A stretch of DNA of 64,000 nucleotides from Microdochium bolleyi (lineage: Eukaryota; Ascomycota; Sordariomycetes; Xylariales; Microdochiaceae): NCBI GenBank assembly GCA_001566295.1, contig KQ964253.1:434001-498000 (forward strand). Direction: 5' to 3'. The notes under the pieces are model-generated. The model made no database searches, was not told where the DNA came from, and saw only the letters and a program-made list of their open reading frames with translations. Both the position numbers and the translations under genes were made by a program. Shown here piece after piece: positions 1 to 10,762 of the stretch; positions within the stretch are counted from its first letter, which is position 1, and each line of letters starts with the position of its first letter.

Positions 1-885
1 GATTACGAGTCGACCGAGTCGCCTCAAGCCCTCGGACGCTTCGCCTTGGCCAAGACAGACCTCGCCCGCGCATACCTCGCAGCGGGAGACTACGAGCAGG
101 CCGCGCAGTGCGGCGAGACCGCTCTGCAGCTGAGCAGCGACAACTCAGAGAACGAGCTGAGCGCCGAGCAGCGGCGCAAAGCACGCCTGTCGGCACACCT
201 GACAGTTGGCCTCGCACAATACTTCAGCAAGGAGTTCGACTCGGCTCTGGTCTACTTCGAGACCGCACTCGAGGAGTCCGAAGGCAACCCGGACGCCGTG
301 TGCGTGCTGGCACAGGTGCTCTGGGCGACGGGCACCGAGGACGCACGCGACCGCGCCCGCTCCGCGCTCTTCGAGGTCATCGAGAAAGACCCCGCGCACG
401 TCACCTCCGTGCTGCTGCTGGGCGTCATCGCGTTGCTCGACGACGACGCCGAGTCGCTGGAGGCAGTGCTCGCCGAGGTCAACACCCTGCGCACGAGCAG
501 CGCCGTGACCGATGCCCAGCAGGCGCAGATCAGCGACGTGCTGCAGGCCGTGGCGGCTCTCTCTAGCGGCGCAGACTCATCAGCGGAAGAAGACCCTGTC
601 CTCACGCAGATACAGAACGACATCATGCTCAACCCACACCTACCCCACGCATGGTCCAAGATGGCGCAGCTCGGTGGCGGCGATGGCGACGACGACAACG
701 GGCATGCCGCGGCCATGGCGCTGCACGTTGCGCAGAAGGCGATCCCGCCCAAGGGCGCGCTCGGCGCGGCGGACCTCGCCGAGGCATATGCCGGGACGCG
801 CACGGCTGCGGACGCCCAGAAGGCGGTGCTCGTGGCGCCGTGGTGTGCTGTGGGCTGGGAGAGTCTGCGGGCGGGCGTTGCCTGA
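1..885 (+). CDS. ski3: Ski3-like TPR protein, C-terminal part (5' truncated)
   Basis: The frame is open from base 1 with no start codon, so only the last 294 residues are present; the stop is at 883-885. The sequence is helical and TPR-like, with paired A/L/Y-rich helices such as the one around ARAYLAAGDYEQAAQCGETA, and ends in a short APWCAVGWESL tail that resembles fungal Ski3 C-termini. Ski3 (human TTC37) is the TPR scaffold of the cytoplasmic Ski complex, which feeds mRNA to the exosome for 3'-5' decay and non-stop decay. An acidic, Asp-rich loop lies near 7/10 of the fragment. The next gene is convergent. The TPR assignment is firm; Ski3 is chosen over other TPR proteins from the C-terminal pattern and is less certain. 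Confidence 0.75.
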   Translation, partial: DYESTESPQALGRFALAKTDLARAYLAAGDYEQAAQCGETALQLSSDNSENELSAEQRRKARLSAHLTVGLAQYFSKEFDSALVYFETALEESEGNPDAVCVLAQVLWATGTEDARDRARSALFEVIEKDPAHVTSVLLLGVIALLDDDAESLEAVLAEVNTLRTSSAVTDAQQAQISDVLQAVAALSSGADSSAEEDPVLTQIQNDIMLNPHLPHAWSKMAQLGGGDGDDDNGHAAAMALHVAQKAIPPKGALGAADLAEAYAGTRTAADAQKAVLVAPWCAVGWESLRAGVA

Positions 886-1453
886 TGTCGTGCATAGTGT
901 CTGTTCTAGCCGGCGGTGAAAGGCCTCAATTGTACTAAGGCCCATATTCTGACGTCCACTGGCTCACGACAGAGATTCGCGCACTTGAGGAAGTCCTTTA
1001 CCATGAGAACCGCGCCTAGAAAAAGTAAGGATCAAACAGTACCGTTGGATAATACGTACTCAGCCAAGGAGGCGATGTTGTCGACGTCATCGATGTCTTG
1101 CACAAGTCTAAATAAATCACGGAAGTTTAGACACCGTCATGTTGAGTACAGTTGCAAGTCAATAAAGCGCCCCTCCATCTCGTACGGTCAAGTGCCCCTT
1201 CAAAGCGACGATGCCCACCAAAATACGAGACTTGCAAACAATGATCGCGATGAGACATGCGCATACATAGTAGCTCCTGTTCTTTCTCTCGTTGTCGTAT
1301 CCATGCCTCAGTGTTGACGGTCTTTATTCATATACATCTGACTCCCTCTTATTGATATGTACGCCCAGCCAGAGTGGTCTTCACGATCTATCCAAGTCCG
1401 GATTGTTACTCCGACTCTTCTCCATTCCACGCCATTTCGATCCCGAACTTCCA
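886..1453. other. Intergenic, convergent 3' ends
   Basis: About 570 bases separate the 3' ends of the Ski3-like gene and the mannosidase gene. The sequence is more AT-rich than the flanking genes. I see no coding-like frame or repeat; it presumably holds both 3' UTRs and polyadenylation signals. Confidence 0.6.
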
Positions 1454-3355
1454 TTACTTCGGCCGCCTGAAAGGATGCGCCTCCGTGTTGAGAACCCACT
1501 CGTCCAGACTGACCAGTCCCTCATCGCTGAACACAAGGTAGAAGTACTTGAGTGTCTCTGCGAACCAGAAGCTCTCCATTGAGTCCTGCATGTTGCTCCC
1601 CATGTCGAATAGCTTCCTGCCTCCCCATCCCTGCCCGTCAGCTCCGCCGCTACCGTGCAGCCCGCCATCGACAACCCGCACGGACTTGATCGCGGAGAAG
1701 GCGAGCTCCGTCTCGGTCGCGGCGATGACGGACTCGAACATGCGCCACGCGACGTCCTGATAATACCGCTTGCCCGTCATGCGGTACATGAGGAACACAC
1801 TCTCGATGGCCTCCGGACGGAGCATGTATTGCGGGTCACGCGCCGAGAGGAAGCCCTGCGGCAAGGGCGGGGGCTTGGGTTTCTTGAACTTCTTCTTTCC
1901 GGCGCTGCTGCTGCTGCTGTCACTGTCACTGTCGTCGTCGTTGCGGTCAAAGTTCCGATCCTGATCAGTGAGCTCGACGTTTTCGAACTTTGTCTCGTTC
2001 CACGTACACGCCTCGAACCCGGGACAAGCCACCATGTTGAAGATCTCGGGCATGACGCCCGTGGGGAACTCGTTGTACGCCCACGCGCAGCCGCGAGCGA
2101 GCTTTTCGCCAAGATCGAGGTGCTCCTTGATGCCGAACAGTTTGCCGCCGAGCCCGAACATGCCGCCGACGAAGCACGTCAAGTGCTGGCCCTCTGCATC
2201 AAGTCGGGGCCCGTCAGCCTCAATCCACAGAGTCCCGGAGAACAGAATATCCTCGCGGCTCGGCAGCATGGGGCGGAACAGTAGGTTCTTGCTCACTGCG
2301 TCCATAGCGCCGCGGTAGAGCCGCTCATACACGGGGTCCTGCCCGCCTAGGAGCGCGTGCATCTTTGGCAGATACTCGTACAGCGAGTCGGCGAGTGCCC
2401 CCAAGGTGAACCCGCGCTCCGTGCTGAAGCTTGTACGCTGCTCGAGGATCTGGTCGAGCTCGACGCTCATGTCGAGAAAGGTGGGCCACATGCCCGGCAG
2501 CTGTGTGATGTTCTGTGTTTTCTCGAGCAGCCGCGTCACGCGGTCGATGGCGTCATAGTACTTGTCGTCGCCCGTGAGCTGCGCCAGGCGGGTGAACTCG
2601 AGCGACGACGACGCCACCGAGGCCGAAGGGTCGTGCGTGCCGGCTACCAGTGCGCCCGTCTTGGCCTTCTCGAAGTCCAGCCAGAACGGCGGCATGCGCG
2701 AGGGCGTATCAAACGCCGCGTACAGCATGTCCCCGAGCTCGACGGCTTTGCGCAGCAGGGCCTTCTCGCCGCTCAGGTCGTACGCGCTCAGCAGGCCGCC
2801 CAAATGACGGATCGTTGTCTCGAAGAAGTTGCATGAGGACTCCTTGGTGATCTCCCAGTCGATCGTGCCGACGGCGGCCACGGCTTCGTGAAAGTCCTTC
2901 TTGAGACCCATGATCCACAGCGTGTCGAGAGCGTCGACCAAGGTAGCTGCCCACCCGCCAAAGGGGTCTTTGGGCCTGCCAGAAACCGGGCGGAGCTCGT
3001 CATGCATCCATGCGCTTTCCTTGTATGCCCCCCAGCTCTTGGTGAAGGCTCTGAGCACGGCACTGCGGCGGCCTGCAAGGAGCTTCTGGCGCTCGGGCGT
3101 GGGTTTCTCGTTGGCGGCGAAGTCGTGCTGGATCTTGGGCATGTCGAGTGGCTGGCCGCGTGGGAGCTTGGCCGGGTTTTGAACGGGATGCCGTTGCGGC
3201 AGAGACGCCCAGTCGAAGCTCGTTGGGACATACTGGGTCCGGTATCTCGTGGAGGTTGTGCTCGACGGCAGATGGACGTATAGAAGGTAGCACAGGACGA
3301 GGCCAATGAGGATTGGTGTGAGGCGAGAGCGGCGGAAGGGGCTCGGGCGGAACAT
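1454..3355 (-). CDS. GH47 class I mannosyl-oligosaccharide alpha-1,2-mannosidase
   Basis: Single-exon gene of 633 aa. A short basic N-terminus is followed by a hydrophobic segment (about residues 13-30), predicting a type II ER/Golgi membrane protein with a lumenal catalytic domain. GH47 hallmarks are seen in order: GGWAATLVDALDTLWIMG (~133-150), FETTIRHLGGLLSAYD, GFTLGALADSLYEYLPK, HLTCFVGGMFGLGG, RPEAIESVFLMYR, and the C-terminal LNTEAHPF with the family's calcium-binding Thr near 624. These enzymes remove alpha-1,2-linked mannose from N-glycans by an inverting, calcium-dependent mechanism. An Asp/Ser then Lys/Pro low-complexity insert sits in the last third. Several GH47 paralogs exist in fungi, and ER versus Golgi subtype cannot be settled here. 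The start is the ATG just before the basic/TM segment. Confidence 0.93.
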   Translation of the reverse strand: MFRPSPFRRSRLTPILIGLVLCYLLYVHLPSSTTSTRYRTQYVPTSFDWASLPQRHPVQNPAKLPRGQPLDMPKIQHDFAANEKPTPERQKLLAGRRSAVLRAFTKSWGAYKESAWMHDELRPVSGRPKDPFGGWAATLVDALDTLWIMGLKKDFHEAVAAVGTIDWEITKESSCNFFETTIRHLGGLLSAYDLSGEKALLRKAVELGDMLYAAFDTPSRMPPFWLDFEKAKTGALVAGTHDPSASVASSSLEFTRLAQLTGDDKYYDAIDRVTRLLEKTQNITQLPGMWPTFLDMSVELDQILEQRTSFSTERGFTLGALADSLYEYLPKMHALLGGQDPVYERLYRGAMDAVSKNLLFRPMLPSREDILFSGTLWIEADGPRLDAEGQHLTCFVGGMFGLGGKLFGIKEHLDLGEKLARGCAWAYNEFPTGVMPEIFNMVACPGFEACTWNETKFENVELTDQDRNFDRNDDDSDSDSSSSSAGKKKFKKPKPPPLPQGFLSARDPQYMLRPEAIESVFLMYRMTGKRYYQDVAWRMFESVIAATETELAFSAIKSVRVVDGGLHGSGGADGQGWGGRKLFDMGSNMQDSMESFWFAETLKYFYLVFSDEGLVSLDEWVLNTEAHPFRRPK

Positions 3356-3845
3356 GGTGGTGGTGGCACCCGAGGCCTGCTCGGCGGCCTAGAAGTCGAT
3401 CAGGAAGCAGTTGCGAGTCGGGAGAATGCCGGCATTGTCGACGTGTGGGCGGTGTCGTGACTTGGAAGGATTGAGACGACCAGGTGGGCAAACATGAAGG
3501 TTGTCGAGCACTTGGAGCACCTGGAGCACTTGGACCCTTCAGGGGTAGCCTCTCCAAGGCGGCGCTAGACAGGCAACCTTAAAGCATGTTGCAGCCGCTG
3601 GCAGGCGCGCTAACACTGGGGCGGGCGGGTGGCGCCTGCCCCGCCTGGCCTTCACAACTTTGAGAATGCTGGCACCCTGGATCACATCAGGCCCCATGTC
3701 AACTATGAAGATTGCGAAAGGTCGTTGCTCGTGCTGTTGCTTGCATCGGAGTGTCTATAGGAATGAACCATCGCCTTGCGTCCCCACAAAGAATACCGTT
3801 AGAAGCAGTGTTGTACAGTCAAAGATCATCTAGGCGTCTCTGCAT
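3356..3845. other. Intergenic / mannosidase upstream region
   Basis: About 490 bases lie between the mannosidase start and the 3' end of the next minus-strand gene. They must hold the mannosidase promoter. A purine/pyrimidine-biased run with repeated GGAGCACTTGGA-like words occurs near 3510-3540. No gene is seen. Confidence 0.5.
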
Positions 3846-4210
3846 TTAGCAGCCACCACCACCACCACCACCCCCGCCTCCGCCGCCGCCTCCATCACAA
3901 CCACCACCGCCGCCGCCGCCTCCTCCATCACCACCTCCTCCACCTCCGCTGCTGAACCAGCCGCCACCGCCGGTGCTGGCATATGCGTAAGGGGCTGAGC
4001 TGCCGCCGTAGTGGTGCCTGTGGCGTGAGGAGCCGCCGTGGTGCCTGCCGTAGCCGCCTGTCTGGGCCATGGGCCGGGGTGCGTAGCCGCCGTAGCCGGG
4101 CTGGTATTTGGGCTGTGAAGAGGCGAGCAAGGGTCAGCCATGGTGTCCAGAGGAGATCAATTTGGGATTTGTGATGTAGAGGGAGGCCATGCCTTTGAGC
4201 CGAAGCACAT
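3846..4210 (-). CDS. Small Gly/Cys-rich protein starting MCFGSK (two exons, GC-AG intron)
   Basis: Proposed exons: 4193-4210 and 3846-4112 (minus), giving about 94 aa. The first exon encodes only MCFGSK. The reading frame then hits a stop, and no GT donor lies between it and the second open frame. A GC donor (AAG|GCATGG) at 4192-4191, a CTGAC branch sequence and a CACAG acceptor define an 80-base intron that restores phase 0. The mature protein has a Tyr/His/Gly/Pro-rich half and then runs of glycine interrupted by two Asp-containing steps and two cysteines, one the C-terminal residue. No known enzyme domain; function unknown. The alternative is an intronless start at 4130 (MLASSQ). A TATA-like element lies about 190 bases upstream. 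Confidence 0.6.
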
Positions 4211-7200
4211 ATTTGCTGTGATTGGAAGACTCTTGGTCTGGCTTGTGTAGTTGTTGAAAGTCCACGCGGTGGTCCACGTGCGAGTGTGTTGCTGCGGGCT
4301 ATGATGTCTGGATGTCTGTAGAGATGTGACTGTGTTCGCCAGTAAGCTGATATGATGTTCGGATCGGTCTGATGTTTCAACCTGGGCAGATCGCGGGTTT
4401 ATATCATTCTCTGGACTCTTGTGAGACCAGAGCAGCAACCGGGCAATGACGTGGGTTAGGCGTTCTTTCCGCGTGGGAGGTGATATTGGTCCACAGTTGG
4501 CCAATGTTTGTCTCTTTCACATTGCACACCGTAATAGGATAGCTCTGACAGCGTGGAGATTGGAGTACAATGTACAATGTTTGCCTGCATTCAGCAAAGC
4601 GCCCTCGTCGATCACCGCAGCTGAGCCAGTCAGCGAGGTTGTCCAGCTCGAATGACGGCTGCCTGTCGAGGCTTGTGTCGCCAGCGCCCCAGAGTGGACC
4701 CTGGCAAAAGCTTCTAGCGATGGCGGAGCCAGGGCGAACCCCAGCGAGCTGCGGCTGAAGCTTCTCTCTTTCTCCCCACGTCATACCCTCTCCTGCCCTT
4801 TCCACTGACCGAAGGCGTATCTCGAGGTAGGCAGCCAGATCTGATCGTGGCGCAGTCGTATTCCGCACACTTCTTCAGTTGTTCCGTCGGCAGCCTGCCT
4901 GTGCACGTGCTCAGATTACAGCCCCAGATCCATAAGGCTAGCTTTCGACAATCCTTCTAGAAGGCGTGGCAGTGCACGTGCTAATCACGTTCCGCTATCG
5001 GCTCGATCTGGGAGCTGACTTATTGCTGCCTTTTTAGCGATCAGTAATGCCGTCCCCATGCTGGAGCGGCTCTCCGACCTCGGTATCTCAACTGGGCAAT
5101 GCCCATCTGTCGTGACGGATGTGTCGATCGGGAACCTGCCCTGCCGACTGCCAAAATCGCTGATACACAGCTAAGAGATACGGAAAGGTCATGTGAGCGA
5201 GCCTGGCATCGCCCCGCATCGGTGTTAGGGAAGGTTCAGCTGGCATCTGGTCTGTGTCTTACCAGGATCCTCTGAATCTGTGTTTGCAGGGAGGTCTCGG
5301 CAGTCATGTTCGCTACCAAGGATTCGTTGATGATAGTGGTGAACGTACTGCTACACCCAGCGTAGTAGGGATGTGGTCGCCGATTCGGTCTGTAGGGTAG
5401 GTTCGAGGCTCAGCAGCAGACTGGACCATGCAGTCAGGCGTCGTTGGATCGGAGTTTGTGTGTTGCTATTCTGCCATCCTGTACGACACGGCCAGCTCGA
5501 GATGACTGGCTCTTTGACCTAGATCTTTGTGGGCCTCTGACATGGGCTACGAGAGAGTCGTGACCCAGCTGGACAATGCCCCTGGGTTGTCTTAGGGGAA
5601 TTACGCAAATTGTGGACGATTTTAGGCCGGAAGAGGCGGGTGCTGGGATGTAGCTTAGGGGGCGTTGGATCTGGCCACGATGTCAGTGGGCTAAACGAGT
5701 GTTTCTTTGGCAAGATCATAATGATCACAAGACTCGGGACATCGAGCATTAGTGCAGATTTGGACAATTGTTCTCTTGTCAAATGACTTTCGCATGTGGC
5801 GCGATTGAGAAAAGTCTGACAACTTCGAGTGCATCTCCTCGGGGAAGATGTCCAGGTAACTAATGGAAAGTTAAAAATATGAAACCTGCTTGTTAGCACA
5901 CAGCAGGCAGCGCTGAAGTATTGCGGAGACGGCTTGACGGCCGGATGTGCGCCTCGTCTCATGGAACCTATGCAGGTCTTGCCGAGGGACATGGTCAGTT
6001 TTAAGCGGAACGACTCACAGCACATCGATCAAGAAACAATGGTGATATACGGGGCTCATCCGGACCTGATGCGGGAAGGTCATGCCAACGCTGCCATGTG
6101 TATGATGGCGTCACAGAGTCCAGATCTTCGTCCAGGGTGCCCTTCTAACTGCCATTCAGGGTCTAGCTCACGGGGCCCTCATCACCCCCGGCCGTGCCAG
6201 AGTTTCAGGGTCCAATGTTGCACAAACAGCCGGCCGGGAGCTTGGCAAGCGATCTCGTCAACAGGCATCGTCAACCATGTAAAAGTTTTGATTGTATTAT
6301 AAAAGGTCATGACAGGATATGCAATCTCTCAACATTTATGTTCTTATTGGTCATTATGTGTCAATAATGCTACCAGAGAAATCTTCGAGTACACTCGATA
6401 CTTCCCCCAACTGTATAGGATGTGAGATTGTGTCTTCATGCTTGTTGGCGAAGCAAGGCATACAGCATCAGTCTCTCAGTACACGTCAGCTTCACACGCA
6501 CTCAAGGGCAACCCAACCGACGAACGCATATGCAAAACTTGACAATATAGAGTTTCAAACAAATCAACAAAAACCGGTATTAGCCGAGCCACGGCAGCAG
6601 ATCGTGCAAAGTCACCCCGAGATCCGATCTGATCGAACGAATATCCACACACATAACATGTAAGAGGATCGTAAATAGTCCCTCCGAGAGCTATCCTTGT
6701 CCAGGAGGCTCTCTTTGCCTCACAGTGCTTGTATCGCAAGTATTCACGGCAGCAGTGGGGAACTCTGCATGCATGTCCATGTTTGCCAGAAACCGGTTTT
6801 CTAGCCACACTTCGAATGCTGACCTCCTGTGCTGGGCGCCACAGCTCCTTCGCTTCTCTCGACTCTCATTTGCTGACTGCGCTCATCGCTTGTCACATGT
6901 GGGTGTGCGGACAGGGGGGATGTGCTGAGGTCAAAAGGTGGCGGATGAGATCATGCTGAAGGGTATTACGTCACTGGAAGCTGTGGCTTGCGTTGCACTT
7001 TCCGATCGATTTGAAAGGATGTGCAAGACTGCCAGGAAGATTGATATAAGAGATGTCAAATGCCCATGGCTAGTTTGAAGAAGTTTGTGTAGAGTCAGAC
7101 TCAATTCAAAAATCACTTTTGCGACTTCCAAAACTTAGTTGGTAAGTTTTAGTCGAGTTGCAGAGTTTAGTCGCAGACTATAGTCCAGCCAGCCACGACT

Positions 7201-7288
7201 AACACGAGACACTATTTCTCAACTACCAGCACAAACCAGACCACCTCACACCCATCCACAAAGACCAAATATCCACACAACCACAAAA
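4211..7288. other. 3-kb gene-free stretch
   Basis: No convincing gene. The longest frames (for example 5519-6025 minus) show no domain, biased codon use or splice-linked partners. Two copies of the word GTGCACGTGCT, each containing the palindrome CACGTG, lie 71 bases apart at 4901 and 4972. The distal 300 bases before 7289 are A/C-rich as in fungal 5' UTRs and contain TTAGTTG/TTAGTCG words at 7135-7175, so the promoter of the repeat protein lies there. Confidence 0.5.
4398..4405 (-). promoter_or_regulatory. TATA-like box of the MCFGSK gene
   Basis: Read on the minus strand this is GATATAAA, about 190 bases upstream of the proposed ATG at 4210. Position and sequence suit a TATA element with a 5' UTR of roughly 150 bases. 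Inference only. Confidence 0.35.
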
Positions 7289-7648
7289 ATGTCCAACAAC
7301 AACGGCGGTCTCCTCGGCGGCGTGGTCGGCGGGCTTGACAACGTCCTGACGGGCGGCGACAAGGCCCAGGGTCAGGGCGGCCTGCTCGGCGGCGTCGGCG
7401 GCGCGCTCAACAGCACGACCCAGGGCGTCGGCTCCGCGCTGAACGACACCACCCGCGGCGTGGGCAACGCCGTCGGCCAGACGACCCAGGGCGTCGGCAG
7501 CGCCGTGGGGCAGACCACGCAGGGTGTCGGCAACGCCGTCGGTGGTGCGACCAGCGGCCTCGGAAACGCTGTCGGCGGAGCCACTGGCGGTGGGCAGCAG
7601 GGAGGCGAGCAGAAGAAGACTGGTGGCTTTGGAAGCTACGGTATCTGA
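7289..7648 (+). CDS. Gly-rich protein with six 11-residue repeats
   Basis: Single exon, 119 aa, A/C-rich leader, ATG in AAAATG context. Residues 35-100 are six back-to-back 11-mers of consensus GVGxAVxxTTQ (for example GVGNAVGQTTQ, GVGSAVGQTTQ), flanked by Gly-Leu-rich N-terminal and Gly/Gln/Lys C-terminal tails. No cysteine and no signal peptide. Eleven-residue periodicity is typical of proteins that are disordered alone but fold into an extended amphipathic helix on membranes or on drying (LEA group 3, synuclein and perilipin repeats are the known examples). Similarity to those families is by period and pattern only. The expressed-gene look (strong C-ending codons) supports a real, probably abundant protein. 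Function not known. Confidence 0.85.
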   Translation: MSNNNGGLLGGVVGGLDNVLTGGDKAQGQGGLLGGVGGALNSTTQGVGSALNDTTRGVGNAVGQTTQGVGSAVGQTTQGVGNAVGGATSGLGNAVGGATGGGQQGGEQKKTGGFGSYGI

Positions 7649-8217
7649 AAACATCATGGTCGGATTGTAGGAATATAGGAACTGACACGACGTGACGAAA
7701 TATACTTTGATGCTTCATTTGGCCTACCTTCGGATCTCAACTTCCCTTGCCGACACGGTTTCCTCCAAGTGCATCATCACCTCTAGGACAGTTTCCATGT
7801 AATAAGTAATGTTTATCGTTCCGAGGATGATTGCATGGCAAACACTCTCGGTTCATGGTCATGGGTTCATAAAGCACGAAACACCCGGCACGGAGTAAGC
7901 TACCCGGCAACCCCACGTCATTGGAGGTGCTGCATCCACACGATCGGGCCACAGAGGGCCCACTGCAAGGACCGGGATCGTCCCTTCCCCACTGTCGCGC
8001 GGCGCGCGCAAGCCTCAAACTCCACCACGCAAGTGCACTGCCGCGGTCGCACAGCATCAACGCGGTCCATCGCATCGCTAGTCAAGCCGAAACGAGCAAA
8101 AGCCAACTCACAAGACGAGTGGTTGCCTGTTTTCGAAACCGGGCTTTCCAAGACAGCTGTCCAACTCAGCTGAGCCACCAATCACACACCGAAAGCTTTG
8201 TCGGGTGACAAGCTGCC
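7649..8217. other. Intergenic
   Basis: 570 bases between two same-strand genes. It contains the 3' UTR of the repeat protein and the promoter of the next gene. No coding or repeat signal seen. Confidence 0.5.
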
Positions 8218-9653
8218 ATGGCGCCGCCCGCCCAGACCCTCGAGCGGGACCTGAAGAAGGTGGTCCGCGAGCGGTTCGAGAAAGACGAGGAATTGACGGT
8301 GAATGCGGTGCGCAAGCGCGTGGAGGAGATGCACAAGTTGGGCGATGGCTTCTTCATAGCGCCGGAGTGGAAAGCTAGGAGCAAGAAAATCATCACGGAG
8401 CTTGTGGTACGTGTTCGCCAAGCGCTCCTGTCGAATGACTGTTGTAGCCACGACTGACATGTCCTCACCGCTTCCTTTAGGAGAGACTCGCAGAAGGCAA
8501 TGCGTCCGACGAGGAGGATGACGCAAAAGAGCTACCCGAAGCTCTTGACTCAAGGCCCGCGGTCCGTCTGAAGCCGAAGCGGGCGAATGGTGTCAAGCGG
8601 AGCTCCCCCTCGGAAACCCCACCGGCAGCGAAGCGTCAAAAGAAAGCCGCGCCGGCAAGGCCTGTGAAGAAGCGGAAACCAGCAAAGAAGGTCGAATCCG
8701 AGTCCGAGCTGAGTGAAGAAGATGAGGAGGACGAAGACGAGGATTCCGAGTCCGAAGCAGAACTTTCAGAGGACGAAGCTCCCAAACCGCGCCGGAAGGG
8801 CGCGAAGAAGGCGGCCAAAGACAACTCCGACTCAGAATTGAGCGACCTCGGCTCCTCGGACGAGGAGCAGCCCAAGCCTAAGCCCAAGCCGAAATCGAAG
8901 ACGACCCCGAAGGCGAAACCGAAAGCGAAACCCGAAACCGCGAAGAGTGAGTCCGAACTCAGCTCGCCAGGTGAGGACGAAGAGGTCGAGAAAAACGACG
9001 AAGGGAAGAGCTCGGGAGTGCCAAAGACGGAGACCGCACAAGGCGACACAAAGACAGGCGACATCATCGACTCGGATTCGGAGCTGTCGTCTGTAATAGA
9101 TGAACCACCGCCGAAGAAGCGGGCTAAAGCCGCGGTCTCAAAGGGTTCATCGAAGCCGTCGAGTGCCAAAGCGCCACCAAAACAGCTGTCCGCAGACGAA
9201 GAGGAGATCAAGAAACTCCAAGGCCAACTGGTCAAGTGCGGCATTCGCAAGATCTGGGGTATCGAGCTGAAGCAGTACGGAGACGATGGCAAAGCTAAGA
9301 TTCGTCATCTTCGTCGCATGCTGACCGATGCTGGGATGACTGGTCGGTTCTCAGAAGCTCGGGCCAAAGAGATCAAGGAGCAGAGGGAGCTCATGGCTGA
9401 TCTGGAAGCCGTGAATGACATGAACGCGCTGTGGGGAAGTGCAGGCGCTGGTGGTCGAGCATCGCGGAGCAGGGCACCGAAGAAGTCACTGAAGGAAGCT
9501 TCTGATGAGGACCATGATGAAAACGACGACGAAGATAATGACCACAAGGGCGCCGACAACGACGATGACGATGAAGAAGCCAAGGCAAATTCGAGGGTGT
9601 CCAGAAGGATGGCAGACCTTGCGTTCCTTGGTGACGACAGCGAGTCTGATTGA
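8218..9653 (+). CDS. HIRIP3-like histone chaperone / DEK-C domain nuclear protein
   Basis: Exons 8218-8406 and 8481-9653; the 74-base intron has GTACGT donor, CTGAC branch and TTTAG acceptor at phase 0. Product about 453 aa. Residues 1-65 form a small helical DEK-C-like domain (ERDLKKVVRERFEKDEELTV...GFFIAPEWKARSKKIITELV). The middle ~220 residues are disordered, alternating acidic SDSELS blocks (phosphorylatable by CK2) with Lys/Pro basic blocks. Residues ~300-370 hold the conserved block beginning LVKCGIRKIWGIELKQYG and ending KEQRELMADLEAV, matching HIRA-interacting protein 3. HIRIP3 family members bind H2A-H2B in the nucleus. The tail is again acidic. Family call is from the C-terminal block and domain order; yeast has no close counterpart. 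Confidence 0.8.
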
Positions 9654-10762
9654 GCGACGGACAGGCCAAGCTCCCCGACGCGCCTACTGCCTGGCGTTCA
9701 ACCTCTGTGCGATCAAGCTGAAAATTGCTACCGAGCTCATGAAGAGCACGGCATTGTAGAACTGTACGTGTAAATGGTTAGCGATAGTGCAGCATGTGAA
9801 TACGGTGGTAATTGTGGCGCGTACTGCTTTACGGGATACTTCTCGTTCTTCTTCTTCTGATCTGGCCTCGATGAATAGCCTCCGGAGGTTCGGGAAGTTT
9901 GCCTATCATCCTGATTAGAAATTCCTGGCGTCGAGAACTTTTTGCTGACTGCTATGCGATGACGAACCATTGTAAGGATGACACTGTGGCACTGTGGCTT
10001 GTGACAGTTGATGTGTACAGATTGTGCGCAAGGCAACACTTTGTTGCCTGAGGGTGGGATGGCGGCAACGAACTTGCAAATAGTCTTCGGCCGACCACCA
10101 GGCCACCCGTCGATGGCGTTGAGTGAATGCGGACCGAGATCTGGCGGTGGCGGGTAGACTGTGTAGATTCGTGCTTTCCAAGGAAGTCCAAGCAGGGAGC
10201 TTCGCAGCTCAAGAGCTTGATTTCTGTGGCTGCTTGCGTTGAATGGTGTGGCTGTGTGATGACCCCCAGGTACCTGGGTTCTGGCTGCGGCTTGCCTGTT
10301 GGATAAAGTAAACTTTAATCAATGTGAAGGGGCGCCTGGATCCATCAGACAAATGCAGGGCTCCTCTAGCTCAAGTGGGATTGAGTCTTAGTGGTTCTGC
10401 CTCCAGCTCCTGCTGACTCGAACCGTGGAGCTGAAGGTGTTCTCTTGGCACAAGCTCCAGCAGCACCGCGGACCCCACACGACACTTGTACCAAGCATTC
10501 CGCCCCTGGACACTTGCTGCCAGATACGCACACTGCTCGACCTCAAGGACTCACGACACTCGCCAGACACTCCGCATCACGCCAGATGAGCTGCCGGCTG
10601 CCCTGAGAGGGCATTTTATATCCAACCTTTCCCCTCACGTGCGACGCCGAGGTTCCCTGGTCGGGCCGAGCCCTCCTTTAGACCGCCGCTTCGAACACCG
10701 ACGACAGCGTCTGGTCCCACGACATCCGCAAAGCCACCTCGACGACAGCGACGACCGGCGCA
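9654..10762. other. Intergenic, promoter of AP-1 beta gene
   Basis: 1.1 kb between same-strand genes. Open frames here are short and overlap in several frames without domain content. The last ~150 bases are CGA/CCA-rich, as in fungal 5' leaders. No repeat or RNA gene recognised. Confidence 0.5.

Noticed and set aside
5519..6025. 168-codon minus-strand open frame
   Set aside because: No domain, no splice partner, and Ser/Pro/Cys-rich composition typical of chance frames.
10358..10420. tRNA-like A-box (TAGCTCAAGTGG) with a D-stem-like hairpin and a nearby TCGAACC
   Set aside because: No matching anticodon stem, the T-loop word is in the wrong orientation, and the acceptor stem does not pair.
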